Below, piece by piece: positions 7,424-18,800 of a stretch of 64,000 nt of DNA. Source of the DNA: Streptomyces lichenis (GTDB lineage: Bacteria; Actinomycetota; Actinomycetes; Streptomycetales; Streptomycetaceae). The position numbers and the translations under genes are program-made. The DNA is taken from contig NZ_JALPTH010000011.1 of the NCBI RefSeq assembly GCF_023218175.1, positions 62,001-126,000 on the forward strand, read 5' to 3'. The notes under the pieces are model-generated. The model ran no database searches, had not been told where the DNA came from, and saw nothing but the letters and a program-made list of their open reading frames with translations. The number at the start of each line of letters is the position of its first letter. Position 1 is the stretch's first letter.

Positions 7424-10400
7424 ATGACACCACCTCACACCCGCCACCGGAACCGGCTTCGCGCGCTGCTGACCGCCGTCGCGCTGCTGCTTCCGGCCGC
7501 CGCGCTGACACCGGGCACCGCGACCGCCGCGCCAGCCCTGACGGAGAAGCAGCAGGCCCCGACCGGGGATCAGCTGACCGTGGCCGGGCGGCAGCAGGCC
7601 CCGGCCGAGAAGCCCCCGATCGAGGTGCACGGGCTGAAGGGCGAGTACTTCCGCATGTCGGCGCCGGGAGCCCGGGACTTCGCCGAGCTCGGCGGCACCT
7701 CACTCGACCCGCAGATCAACCTCCCCGGCCTCGCGGCCGTCTTCGAGAAGCTGACCGGGGGCGCCGAGCACACCACCGCCCGCTGGACGGGCGGCATCAA
7801 GGCGCCGGCCACCGGCGACTACACCTTCCACGGCATCGGGGACAACGGCTTCCGGCTGCTCATCGACGGCAAGCCGGTCATCGACCACTGGGTGCCCGAC
7901 TGGGACAGGGAGCAGACCAGCGCCCCGGTCCGGCTCACCGCCGGCCGGACGTACGACTTCCGGCTGGAGATGTTCCAGGACACCGGCGGGGCCAACATGT
8001 TCCTGCGCTGGTCCACCCCCACCCTGGCCAAGCAGCTGGTGCCCGAGTCGGCGTTCACCCCGCCGGCCGACTTCGAGGTCCACCCGGTGGAGCTCACCGC
8101 GGGCCGGGACGGACGCACTCTGCGGGCCCGCTTCGAGGGCCGGGTCGGGGACATCGCCCGGGTCAGGGACCATCTGACCGTCGAGGCGGACACCACGGCC
8201 ATGCCGATCTCCTCGGTCGAGGTGCCGCGCGCGGAGCGTGACACCCTCCTGGTCCGCCTCGCCAAGCCCATCCAGAAGGACCAGCAGGTCCGGTTCGTCT
8301 ACGACGGCAAGGGCGGCCTCACCGACGGCGGCAAGGCCGTGCCCGAGATCGCCCGCACCGCCCGGAACACCTCCACCCACCGCCTCACCACCTCCTGGGG
8401 CGACCGGCTCGACACCCGGCGGCCCCTGCCGGAGTACCCCCGTCCGCAGGCGGTCCGCTCGGCCTGGCGCAACCTCAACGGGCCCTGGCAGTTCAGCGCG
8501 GCGAAGGCGGGCGAGCAGCCGGTGTCCGGCCGGAACCTCGACGAGCGGATCATCGTCCCGTTCCCCGTGGAGTCCCAGCTCTCCGGGATCGAGCGGCATG
8601 AGGACCACATGTTCTACCGCAAGCTCATCGAGGTGCCGAAGGATTGGAAGATCGGCCGCGGCAACCGGCTGAAGCTCAACTTCGGCGCGGTGGACTACCG
8701 GGCCCGGGTCTATGTCAACGGGCGGCAGATCGCCGAACACACCGGCGGCTACGACGCCTTCACCGCCGATGCCACCGACGCGCTCCGGGGCGGCGGGAAG
8801 CAGGAGGTCGTGGTCGCGGTCACCGACACCGGCGGCGCCGACCAGCCGAAGGGCAAGCAGTCCACCGACCCGGGCGGCATCTTCTACACCCAGTCCTCCG
8901 GCATCTGGGGCACCGTCTGGATGGAACCCGTCGCCGCCACCGCCATTGACCACCTTGTCACCACCCCCGACATCGACAGCGGCACCCTCGCCGTCACCGC
9001 CGAGTCCGCCGGCGCCTCCCCGAAGGCCCGGGTGGAGGCCGTCGCCCGGGACACCCGGGGCAGGGTCGTCGGCCGGGTCAGCGGACCGGCCAACCGCGAA
9101 CTGCGGCTGCCGGTGGCGGACCAGCGGCTGTGGAGCCCCGACGACCCCTACCTCTACGACCTCGACGTCCGGCTGACCGACGGCAGGTCCACCGACCGGC
9201 TCGGCAGCTACTTCGGCATGCGGAAGATCGCCGTCAAGAACGTCGGCGGCTTCCCCAAGCTGGTCCTCAACGACAAGCCGGTCTTCTCCCTCGCCACCCT
9301 GGACCAGGGCTTCTGGCCCGACGGCCTCTACACCCCGCCCAGCGACGAGGCCCTCGCCTTCGACCTCAAGGCGCACAAGAAGCTCGGCTTCAACGCCGTA
9401 CGCAAGCACATCAAGGTGGAGTCCGCACGCTGGTTCCACCACGCGGACCGGCTCGGGCTGCTGGTCTGGCAGGACTTCGTCTCCGGCGACCTCACCAGCG
9501 AGACCGGCCGCACGGCCTTCACCGACCAGGGCCGCGCGATGATGCGCCAGCACCACAACTCCCCGTCGGTGATCGGCTGGATCGTGTTCAACGAGGGCTG
9601 GGGCGAATGGGACCGGGAGGCGACCGGGCGTATCGCCGAACAGGTCGAGGCCGCCGACCCCTCCCGGGTGGTCAACGCCCACAGCGGGGTCAACTGCTGC
9701 AACTCCAAGGGGGATTCCGGCAAGGGCGACATCATCGACCACCACGACTACAACAACACCGACCCCGCCTACCCGGACGCCACCCGGGCCGCCATGGACG
9801 GTGAGCACGGCGGCTTCACCCTGCGCACCCCCGGCCATATGTGGCCCGGCCCGCCGACCGTCATCTACAGCGGCGTCGCCGACAAGGAGGCCCTGACCCG
9901 CACGTACGTCGAGAACACCGAGAAGTTCTACCTGGAGGCGGCCGGCGCCGAACTGTCCGGCTCGGTCTACACCCAGATCTCCGACCTGGAGAACGAGCTC
10001 AACGGGCTCTACACCTACGACCGCAGGGAGATCAAGGTCGACCCGGTCCGGGTCCGCCAGGTCAACGAGAAGGTCATCGCCGCCGGCGCCGCCGCGGGCG
10101 CCCGCCCCGCGCCGAAGGGCGGCGGCTCCTGGGCCCTGGACGAGGGGAGCGGCACCACCGCCCGGGACGGCGGCCCCCAGCAGCGGCCGCTGAAGCTCAG
10201 CGCGGGCACCGGCTGGACCCCCGGCGTCAGCGGCAGCGCGCTCTCCTTCGACGGCCAGGGCCAGTACGCCCAGACCGACGGTCCGGTCCTGGACACCACC
10301 AAGGACTACACCGTCTCCGCCTGGGTGAAGCTCGCCTCCCTGCCCGGCAACTACGCCACCGCGGTCAGCCAGGACGGCCGCCGCCGGGAGAACCCCTTCT

Positions 10401-10735
10401 ACCTCCAGTACGGCCAGGGCGCCTTCGCCTTCAGCACCCCCGGCGCCCACCGCGCCCGCGCCGAGACCGTCCCCGAACTCGGCCGCTGGTACCACCTCGT
10501 CGGCGTCCGCGACGCGAAGAGCGGCACCCTCAGCCTCTACCTCGACGGCCGGCTCGCCGCCACCGCCCCGGCCGGCCCCGCCGATGTCAGCACCGGCCCG
10601 CTGTCCGTCGGCCGGGCCAAGTGGGGCGGCGGGAACGTCGACTTCTGGCACGGCGCCGTCGACCGGGTGCACGCCGTCGACCGGGCCCTCGCCCCCGAGG
10701 AGGTGACCGCGCTCCACGACCGCGAGCGCCCCTGA
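7424..10735 (+). CDS. Secreted multidomain glycoside hydrolase family 2 protein (PA14-GH2-LamG)
   Basis: 1103 residues from ATG 7424, with AAGGGGAC 7 bp upstream. A Sec signal with an ALTPGTATA-type cleavage region is followed by a PA14 domain (about 50-190: GLKGEYFRMSAPGARD, YTFHGIGDNGFRLLIDG). The GH2 sugar-binding domain (about 345-480, starting WRNLNGPWQFS) and an Ig-like sandwich come next. The TIM barrel (about 600-880) contains the acid/base motif VFNEGWGEWD and a candidate nucleophile in MDGEHGG. A LamG/concanavalin-like domain (about 930-1100) closes the protein. GH2 enzymes act on beta-galactosides, mannosides or glucuronides; this one probably works extracellularly on a plant or host glycan held by its accessory domains. 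The substrate cannot be told from the sequence. It is monocistronic and converges on the AraC gene 31 bp away. Confidence 0.82.
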   Translation: MTPPHTRHRNRLRALLTAVALLLPAAALTPGTATAAPALTEKQQAPTGDQLTVAGRQQAPAEKPPIEVHGLKGEYFRMSAPGARDFAELGGTSLDPQINLPGLAAVFEKLTGGAEHTTARWTGGIKAPATGDYTFHGIGDNGFRLLIDGKPVIDHWVPDWDREQTSAPVRLTAGRTYDFRLEMFQDTGGANMFLRWSTPTLAKQLVPESAFTPPADFEVHPVELTAGRDGRTLRARFEGRVGDIARVRDHLTVEADTTAMPISSVEVPRAERDTLLVRLAKPIQKDQQVRFVYDGKGGLTDGGKAVPEIARTARNTSTHRLTTSWGDRLDTRRPLPEYPRPQAVRSAWRNLNGPWQFSAAKAGEQPVSGRNLDERIIVPFPVESQLSGIERHEDHMFYRKLIEVPKDWKIGRGNRLKLNFGAVDYRARVYVNGRQIAEHTGGYDAFTADATDALRGGGKQEVVVAVTDTGGADQPKGKQSTDPGGIFYTQSSGIWGTVWMEPVAATAIDHLVTTPDIDSGTLAVTAESAGASPKARVEAVARDTRGRVVGRVSGPANRELRLPVADQRLWSPDDPYLYDLDVRLTDGRSTDRLGSYFGMRKIAVKNVGGFPKLVLNDKPVFSLATLDQGFWPDGLYTPPSDEALAFDLKAHKKLGFNAVRKHIKVESARWFHHADRLGLLVWQDFVSGDLTSETGRTAFTDQGRAMMRQHHNSPSVIGWIVFNEGWGEWDREATGRIAEQVEAADPSRVVNAHSGVNCCNSKGDSGKGDIIDHHDYNNTDPAYPDATRAAMDGEHGGFTLRTPGHMWPGPPTVIYSGVADKEALTRTYVENTEKFYLEAAGAELSGSVYTQISDLENELNGLYTYDRREIKVDPVRVRQVNEKVIAAGAAAGARPAPKGGGSWALDEGSGTTARDGGPQQRPLKLSAGTGWTPGVSGSALSFDGQGQYAQTDGPVLDTTKDYTVSAWVKLASLPGNYATAVSQDGRRRENPFYLQYGQGAFAFSTPGAHRARAETVPELGRWYHLVGVRDAKSGTLSLYLDGRLAATAPAGPADVSTGPLSVGRAKWGGGNVDFWHGAVDRVHAVDRALAPEEVTALHDRERP

Positions 10736-10766
10736 CGACCCGCGGGTGCGGCCGGCGCGCGGTGGT

Positions 10767-11816
10767 TCAGCCCCGGGCGCCGGCCACCGCGGCCAACCGT
10801 CCCGCGACGAGGGCCCCGGCCACCTCGGTCACCCGCTGGTGGGCCGTCCCCGGCCCCTGGCCCGCCCCCCGCTGGGCCCGGGCCCGGGCGCGGTGCTCGG
10901 TGGGGCGGATCCCGCGGGTGCGCTTGAACGCGACGCTCAGCGCGTACGCGTTGGCGTAGCCGACCTGGCGGGAGACCGCGTCCACGGTGGCGTCGGTACG
11001 GGCCAGCAGATCGGCGGCGCGGCAGATCCGCCACTCGGTGAGATACGCCATCGGGGACTGCCCGACCAGCTCGCCGAACCGGCGCGCGAACCGGGCCCGG
11101 GACACCCCCGCCTCCGCCGCCAGCGAGGCCACCGTCCAGCCGCGCGCCGGATCCCCGTGCATCAGCTTTAGCGCCCGCCCGACCACCGGGTCCGCATGCG
11201 CCCGGTACCAGGACGGGGCCTGGGCGCCCGGCAGCTCGAACCACTCCCGCAGCGCGCACACCAGCAGCAGGTCCAGCAGCCGGTCGAGCATCACCTGCCG
11301 CCCGGGGGCGTCCCGCCGCAGCTCCGCCTCGATCATCTCCAGCGCCGGGCAGCCCTCCGGGGTGGCGGGCACCAGCGCCACCCTCGGCAGGGCGGTGAGC
11401 ACCCGCTCCGAGACGCTGCCCCGCACCTGGAAGGTGCCCCGGAGCAGCTTCGCGCCGCCCTGCCCGTCGACCGCCGGGCCGGGCCCGCACATCGGCAGGG
11501 CGTCCCCGACCACCAGCGCCCCGCCCGGGGTGGTGCACCGGTCGCCGGAGTGCACGAGCACCAGCTGCGGCGTCCCCGGATCGTCCGCCACCGTGTACGG
11601 CTCAGGCCCGGTCACGATCGCCACGTCACCCTGGAGCACCCGCACCGGCTCCCCGCCGTCCGGGACCACCCAGCCGCCACCGCTGACCATGGTCAGCAGG
11701 GAGAGCGGGGCCGCGTCCAGGAAACGCAGCGACCACGGGGGGTTGACCACCGACTGGTCGAAGAGCGCCCCCTGCGGGCGGACATCCTGGAGCAGGCCCG
11801 ACAACGCGTCATCCAT
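10767..11816 (-). CDS. AraC-family transcriptional regulator with cupin sensor
   Basis: 349 residues. The N-terminal half is a cupin-type AraC ligand-binding domain (SLLTMVSGGGWVV, VLQGDVAIVTGPEPYTV). The C-terminal half holds two helix-turn-helix motifs: ASLAAEAGVSRARFARRFGE and, in the second, VDAVSRQVGYANAYALSVAF followed by the family's R-G-I-R-P-x-E signature. It is divergent from the NmrA-type oxidoreductase gene. The roughly 200-bp intergenic region contains an array of GGAAAC half-sites that is a natural candidate operator. Regulation of the oxidoreductase and itself is inferred from this arrangement. A short RBS-like GGGTGG precedes the ATG. Confidence 0.85.
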   Translation of the reverse strand: MDDALSGLLQDVRPQGALFDQSVVNPPWSLRFLDAAPLSLLTMVSGGGWVVPDGGEPVRVLQGDVAIVTGPEPYTVADDPGTPQLVLVHSGDRCTTPGGALVVGDALPMCGPGPAVDGQGGAKLLRGTFQVRGSVSERVLTALPRVALVPATPEGCPALEMIEAELRRDAPGRQVMLDRLLDLLLVCALREWFELPGAQAPSWYRAHADPVVGRALKLMHGDPARGWTVASLAAEAGVSRARFARRFGELVGQSPMAYLTEWRICRAADLLARTDATVDAVSRQVGYANAYALSVAFKRTRGIRPTEHRARARAQRGAGQGPGTAHQRVTEVAGALVAGRLAAVAGARG

Positions 11817-11858
11817 GCCACCCGATCCTACAAACCCCCGGCGACCGCGATTCCCGAA

Positions 11859-11944
11859 GGAAACCGCGGGAAACGAGGCACCGACTCCAGGGAAACCGGT
11901 GGGAAACGAGGTACCACCCCTAAGGGAAACCGGCGGGAAACGAG
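11859..11944. promoter_or_regulatory. Array of six GGAAAC half-sites between divergent araC-type and nmrA-type genes
   Basis: Three units of the form GGAAACCGNNGGGAAACGAG start at 11859, 11891 and 11925. Inside each, two GGAAAC half-sites are 10-11 bp apart, one helical turn. The units repeat every 32-34 bp, about three turns, so all half-sites face the same side of the helix. AraC-type dimers bind such direct repeats, so this is a plausible operator for the adjacent regulator. Confidence 0.6.
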
Positions 11945-12012
11945 ACGATCGGACATCGAAACGAGTGGATCAGCCATCGCCGGTGCCGCCCGCAGGCGGT
12001 GTACTGGCGCCC

Positions 12013-12858
12013 ATGACCACTCACACTTCCTCCGCCCCCTCCACGATCCTGGTGCTCGGCGGCACCGGCAAGACCGGGAGCCGGGTCGCGGCCGAGCTCC
12101 GCCGCCGCGGGCTGGACCCCGTCGTCGCCTCCCGCCGCAGCGCGGTCCGCTTCGACTGGTCCGACCGTTCGACCTGGGGCCCGGCCCTGGAAGGCGTCGA
12201 CGCCGTGTACGTGGTGGACTCCGAGACCGCGGACGCGCCCGCCGAGGTGGCGGGCTTCGCCGAGCTCGCCGCCAAGTCCGGGGCCCGGCGGCTGGTGCTG
12301 CTCTCCGCCCGGGTCTGGGACGAGCTGCCCGGCGAGGACAACCTGGCCACCGAGCGGGCGGTCCGGGAATCCGGCCTGGAGTGGACGATCCTGCGCCCCA
12401 CCTGGTTCGCCCAGAACTTCACCGAGTTCGAGCTGCTCGCCCCCCTGCTGGGCGAGGGCGAGCTGCGGCTGCCGACCGGCGAGGGCCGCGAACCCTTCGT
12501 CGACCTGGAGGACCTGGCCGAGGTGGCGGCCGTCGCCCTCACCGAGGACGGGCACACCGGTCGCACCTATGTGCTCTCCGGCGCCCGCGCGCTGAGCTTC
12601 GGCGACGCGGTCGCGGAGATCGCCCGCGCCTCCGGCCGCCCGCTGCGCTTCGTTCCGGTGGACGAGGCCGCCTACCGCGCAGACCTCGCGGCCGCCGGAT
12701 TTCCCGAGGCCGACACCGAGCTGCTGGCCGCGCTGTTCCGGCACATCCGCGAGGAGCGCGGCGCCGAGGTGACCGACGGCGTCCAGCAGGCGCTGGGCCG
12801 CCCGCCCCGCGACTTCTCGGAGTACGTCGCCCGCACCGACTTCACCAGGGCGGGTTAG
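12013..12858 (+). CDS. NmrA-like NAD(P)-binding Rossmann-fold oxidoreductase
   Basis: 281 residues. The start is set by ATG 12013, just after the half-site array. The N terminus has the dinucleotide-binding motif [20 protein letters not shown]. Further on, [15 protein letters not shown] and [15 protein letters not shown] are typical of NmrA/atypical short-chain dehydrogenase proteins, such as azoreductase- or ergot-AgnR-like reductases and redox sensors. The classical catalytic Tyr-x3-Lys is not evident, so it may be a sensor rather than an enzyme. Its stop overlaps the convergent polyketide synthase stop by 4 bp. It is likely controlled by the divergent AraC protein. Confidence 0.82.
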   Translation: MTTHTSSAPSTILVLGGTGKTGSRVAAELRRRGLDPVVASRRSAVRFDWSDRSTWGPALEGVDAVYVVDSETADAPAEVAGFAELAAKSGARRLVLLSARVWDELPGEDNLATERAVRESGLEWTILRPTWFAQNFTEFELLAPLLGEGELRLPTGEGREPFVDLEDLAEVAAVALTEDGHTGRTYVLSGARALSFGDAVAEIARASGRPLRFVPVDEAAYRADLAAAGFPEADTELLAALFRHIREERGAEVTDGVQQALGRPPRDFSEYVARTDFTRAG

Positions 12859-15800
12859 CGGGAGAGCACCTCGGCCAGCCAGCGGTCGACGGCCCGGGCG
12901 GTGGTACGGGCATGCTCCTCCAGCATGGTGAAGTGGTCCCCGTCCACGGTGACCTCGGAGTGCGGCCGGCCCCACGCCGGGGCCGGCTCGGTGCCCGGCA
13001 GCAGGTCCCGGGCCCGTACGAACAGCGTCGGGCAGGACAGCGGGGCGGGCTCCCAGCCGGCGAACAGGCCGAAGTAGCCGGCCATGGCGGTGAGCCGGCC
13101 GGGGTCCGCCGCGGCGAACTCCGCCGCCCGGTGCAGCATGTCCGCGGTCATCGCGGACAGCTCCCCGGCGCTCCCGGTGTCATCGCTGGGATGGGTGTCG
13201 ACCAGGACCAGAGCGAGCGGACCGGAGCCCTCCGCCTCCAGCCGCTCGGCCACCGCCTGCGCCACCCAGCCGCCGGCCGAGCGCCCCAGCAGCACCACGG
13301 GCTCACCGCCGCCCGCCGCCGCGCGCACCGCCGCGCTCTGGGCGGTGACCAGGGCGTCCAGGTCGGCCGGCAGCGCCTCCCCGGGCCCGAAGCCCGGATG
13401 GCGCAGCGCCGACACCGGGCGCAGATCCCGCAGACCGGCCCCGAACCGCGCGTACTCCTGGGGCCCGGACAGCGGGCTGAGGGCGGGCAAGCAGACCACC
13501 CGGGCCCCCGCGCCACCTGCCGCCAGCACGGTGGGCGCGATTACCGCACCGGGCGCCCCGGCGGCGTCGAAGACGGTCCGCAGCCGAGCGGCAGCGGTGA
13601 GCAGCACCATGCCGTCATAGGTCCTCCCCTGGGCGCAGGCGCTACGGAAGAGGGCACCGAGGAAGTCGGAACCACCCCCCGTCTCCGGCACCCGGCCCCG
13701 GTCGGCCCGGAGTTCGGACCCGGCACCGGCCGTCTCCCGGGCATGACGCTCCACCAGCTCGGCGGCGACCGCGCGCGGTGTGGGGAAGTCGAACAGCAGG
13801 GTGGTGGGCAGAGCCGACCCGACCGCCGCCGAGAGCCGGTTGCGCAGCTCCACCGCGGCCAGCGAGTCAAGGCCCAGCTCGGCCAGCAGCCCGTCCGGGG
13901 CGATCGCCTCCGCCCCCTCGGGATGCCCGAGCACCAGCGCGGCCAGGCTTCTGACCTCGGCGAGCAGCAACCCCTCCCGCTCACCCCGGGAGGCGGCGGC
14001 CGTCAGCCGAGGGCCGAGGAGCGAGCCGGTGCCGCCCGGAGCGTCGACCCGTCGAGGCCGTACGGGTGCCAAGGCCCCGCCACCCCTCACCACCTCCGGA
14101 TCGAGGCGGGCCGCCACCACCACCGGATCGTCGCCGCCCACCGCGGCATCGAACAGCGCCAGCCCCTCCTCCGCCTCCAGCGGGGCGAACCCGGCCCGGG
14201 CCATCCGCCGCAGGTCCACCTCGGTGAGGTGCGCCATCATCCCGCCGCTCTGCCGCCACGGCCCCCAGGCGATCGACGTACCCGGCAGACCGAGCCGCCT
14301 GCGGTGCACGGCCAGGGCGTCCAGTACGCAGTTGGCCGCCGCGTAGCCCGCCTGCCCGGCCGAGCCGAACGTCCCCGCCACCGAGGAGAACAGCGCGAAG
14401 ACCGCCAGGTCGAGGTCCCGGGTCAGCTCGTGCAGGAGGAGCGCGGCATCCGCCTTGGGCCGCAGCACCCGCTCCAGACGGTCGGCACTGAGCGCCGGAA
14501 CGATCCCGTCGTCCAGCACACCCGCCGTATGCACCACCCCGGTCAGCGGATGCTCCGGCGGCACCTCGTCGAGCAGGGCGGCGAGCGCCGTCCGGTCCGC
14601 GGCATCACCGGCCCGTACGGTCACCTGGGCGCCCGACTCGGCCAGCTCCGCGACGAGTTCGGCGGCCCCGGGAGCCTCCGGGCCGCGGCGGCCGACCAGC
14701 AACAGCCGGCGCACGCCATAGGCCGCGACCAGATGGCGGGCCACCAGCATGCCCAGCGAACCCGTGCCGCCGGTGACCAGCACGGTGCCCTCCGGATCGA
14801 GCCGCCGCATGCCCGGGGAAACCTCCAAGCGGACCTGCTCCGGCGCATACGCCGCACCCCGCCGCACAGCCGTCTCCGCACCCAGCTCCGGGGCAGCCGC
14901 CAGCGCGGCCAACACGCGCCAGGATTCCGCGTCTTCGTCCACGTCGACGAGCGCGAAGCGGCCCGGATCCTCCCGCAGCGCCGAGCGGACCAGCCCCCAC
15001 ACCGGCGCATGGACCGGCACCGGACCCCGCTCCCCGGCGGTGTCCAGCGCGACCGCGCCCGAGGTGACCAGAACCAGCCGAGAGTCCGACAACCGTGGTT
15101 CGGCGAGCCACCCCTGCACCAGGGCCAGCGCCCGGGCCGCGACCCAGCCGACCTCGGCCGCCCCCGGCACACGGTCATGTCCCGCCTCCGACGGCCGGGC
15201 CTCCGGCGGCATCGGCAGCGGGGCGACCACCACGGCCGGCGCCCGGCCGCTCGCCACCACCGCCGCCGGATCCGCGTACACAGGGACCCCGGAGCCCGGG
15301 GGAGCGAGCCGTTCCACCAGCGCCTCGCCCACCTCGCCCAGGACGCCCCACCCTGTCCCCGCCCCCGACTCCCCGGTCGGCCGGGGCAACGGCACCCAGT
15401 CGATCCGGTGCAGCCCCGCCGTCGGTCGAGCCATGGGCGGCAGGGGGCGGAGGTCCAGCGATCGGACCGTCAGCACCGGGGCGTCCGCCTCGTCGGTCAG
15501 CCGCACCCCGGTCCGCCCGTCCGGCCCGGGCACCATCCGCACCCGCAGCCGCCGGGTGCCGGGGGAGTGCAGCCGTACGCCGCTGAAGGCGAACGGCAGC
15601 GCGATCCCGCGTTCCGGCCCGCCGCCGGTGCCGTCCGCCGAGAGACCGTCGAGCGCCAGCACATGCAACGCGGCGTCCAGCAGCGCCGGATGCACAGCGA
15701 AGCCCACCCCGTCGGCGGAGCCCGCCCCACCGGCCGAGCCCAACCCGTGGGCCGAGCCCAACCCGTCGGCCGAGGCCGCCCCACCGGCCGAGGCCGCCCC

Positions 15801-18800
15801 ACCGGCCGAGGCCGCCCCGGCTCCGGTAACCGCCTCGGGCAGCTCGACCTCGGCGTACAGCGCCTTCCCGTCCCGGCCGCGCCAGGCCGCCCGCAGCCCC
15901 CGGAAGGCCGGCCCATAGCCCAACCCTCCACCGGCCAGCAGGGAGTACGGGTCGGCGTCCGGCTCGTCACGGTGCAGCTCGTCACGGTGCAGTGGCACCG
16001 CCCCCGGCGGCGGCCACGCCACCTCCGGCCCCCGGCTCTCCGCCGCCTCCTCCCTCTGCTCCACCGCCAGCCTCCCCGAGGCATGCCGCTCCCACGGCCC
16101 GCCCTCCCGCCGAGCATGGAAGACCACCGACCGCCGCCCCTCCGCGTCCGCCCCCGCCACCTTCAGCTGCACCTCGACGGAGCCGTCCCCGGGCAGGGGC
16201 AGCGGTGCGGTCAGGACCAGTTCCTCCAGGACCGGCGTACCGGCGAGCCCGCCCGCGTACAGCGCCATCTCCACCAGCGCCGTCGCGGGCAGCAGCACCG
16301 CACCCGCCACCGTGTGGTCGGCCAGCCAGGGCTGGTCGGCGAGCGAGAGCCGCCCGTGCAGCAGCAGCCCACCGTCATCGGCCGTCTGGGTCCGGGACCA
16401 CAGGAACGGATGGGCCCGCCCCTCCGGCCGGGGCGCGCCCGACCGCTGCCGGGCAGGCGCGTCCAGCCAGTAGCGACGGCGCTGGAAGGCATACGTGGGC
16501 AGCGCGGTACGCCGCCCGCCGCGCCCGGTGAACAGCGCCCGCCAGTCCACCGGCACCCCGTGGGCGTACAGCGCCGCCACGGCGTCCAGCAGGGTGTCCG
16601 CCTCGGCCCGCCCACCCCGTAGCGTGGGCAGCACCAGCGGCGACGGCCCGGCCGCCGGGGAGGCACCGGCCCCCGGGCCATCAGCCGCCAGGCAGTCCCG
16701 TACCAGCCCGCTGAGCACCCCGTCCGGCCCCAGCTCCAGATGGTGCGCGGCACCCAGGGCGCCGAGATGTTCGACCGCGTCGGCGAAGCGCACCGGGCGG
16801 CGGACCTGGTCCACCCAGAACTCCGGCGAGCACAGCTCCTCCTCACTGGCGGCCCGCCCCGACACCGCGCTGACCAGCGGAACCGAGGGCCGGGCGAAGT
16901 CCAGCGCTCCCACCACCTTGGCGAACTCGCCCAGCATCGGCTCCATCCGGGCGGAGTGGAAGGCATGGCTCACCCGGAGCGGCGTGGTGGACCGGCCTCG
17001 CTCCCGGAAGTACGCCACCGTCTCCCGTACCGCCTCCGCGTCCCCCGAAACGACCACCGAGCCGGGCCCGTTGACGGCCGCGATCTCCACCACCCCCCGC
17101 TGTGCGGCGAGTCGGGCGGCCACCTCCCCCTCCCCGGCCCCGATCGCGGCCATGGCACCGCCCGGCGGCAGGGCGTCCATCAGCCGGCCTCGGGCGGCCA
17201 CCAGGGTGCAGGCGTCTACGAGCGACAGCACCCCGGCGGCATGCGCCGCGGCCACCTCGCCCACCGAGTGGCCCGCCACCAGATCCGGGCGTACGCCCCA
17301 GGACTCCAGCAGCCGGAACAGCGCCGTCTCCAGGGCGAAGAGCGCGGGCTGCGCGAACCGGGTCGTGCCCAGCAGCGCGCCCGCCTCCGCGTCACCGTCG
17401 GCGAACACCACCTCCCGCAGCGGCACCGGCAGCAGCGGGTCCAGCAGTGCGCGGCTCTCGTCGAACGACCGGGCGAAGGCGGGAAACAGCTCCCGAGCCG
17501 CGTACAACTCCGCACCCATCCGCGCCCGTTGACTGCCCTGCCCGGTGAAGAGAAAGGCGAGCGGGCCGTGTTCCCGGCTGGTGCCCCTCCGCACCCCGAG
17601 CCCCGCCTCGGGGCCACCCTCCGCCACCGCCCGCAGGGAGCCGAGCAGCCCCTCCCGGTCCCTGGCCAGGAACACCGCCCGGTGCTCGAAGGCCGCCCGG
17701 GTGGTGGCGAGGGAGTACCCGACATCCACCGGCGCCAGGCCCGGGTCGGCGGCCACCCGCTCGTACAGCCGCCGGGCCTGGTCCCGCAGCCCCGGGCCGC
17801 TCCTCGCCGAGAGCGGGAAGAGCACCGGTACCGGTACCGCCCCCGTCCCCACGGGCGCCACCGGGGGTGGGCCCGCGGGGGCTTCCTCCAGGATCACATG
17901 GGCGTTGGTGCCGCTGATGCCGAAGGAGGAGACCCCGGCCCGGCGCGGACGGCCCGCCCCGGCCGGCCAGTCCACCTCCCCGGTCAGCAGCGCCACCCGT
18001 CCCGACGACCAGTCCACCCGGGGCGTCGGCTCGTCGGCGTGCAGGGTGCGCGGCAGCACCCCGCACGCCATCGCCTGCACCGTCTTGATGATGCCCGCCA
18101 CCCCGGCGGCGGCCTGGGTGTGCCCGATGTTCGACTTGACCGAGCCCAGCCAGAGCGGACGCTCCCGCGCCTCGCTCCCGTACGTGGCCAGGAACGCCTC
18201 CGCCTCGATGACATCGCCCAGCCGGGTGCCCGTACCGTGCGCCTCCACCGCGTCGATGTCCCCGGGCGCCAGCCGCGCGTCCGCCAGGGCCTGCCGGATC
18301 ACCCGCTGCTGTGCCGGGCCGTGCGGCGCCGTCAGCCCGTTGCTCGCACCGTCCTGGTTGACCGCCGACCCGCGCACCACAGCCAGCACCTCGAATCCTG
18401 CCCGGCGCGCCTCGGAGAGCCGGGTGAGCAGCAGCATCCCGGCGCCCTCGGCCCAGCCCGTACCGTTGGCGGCCGCCCCGAAGGCCTTGCAGCGGCCGTC
18501 CGGCGACAGCGCCCGCTGCCGGCTGAACTCCACGAACGACGAGGGCGCCGACATCACGGTGACCCCGCCGGCCAGCGCCAGCGAGCACTCGCCCCGGCGC
18601 AGCGCCTGGGCTGCCAGATGCAGGGCCACCAGGGACGACGAGCAGGCCGTGTCCACGGTGATCGCCGGACCCTCCAGCCCGAAGGTGTACGCGATACGGC
18701 CCGAGGCGACGCTGCCGGCGTTGCCGATGCCGAGGTACCCCTCCACATGCTCCGGCGTCTCGGTGAGCCGGCTCGCGTAGTCGCTGTACATCAGCCCGGC

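Noticed and set aside
7700..10717. A 1005-codon open frame antisense to the GH2 gene
   Set aside because: It is the antisense shadow of a high-GC gene: no ribosome site, no recognisable domain, and a Gly/Val/Asp composition typical of reverse frames. Similar long frames opposite the PKS (11196-16622) and the MoxR/VWA genes (53106-55667 and 56686-60702) were rejected for the same reason.
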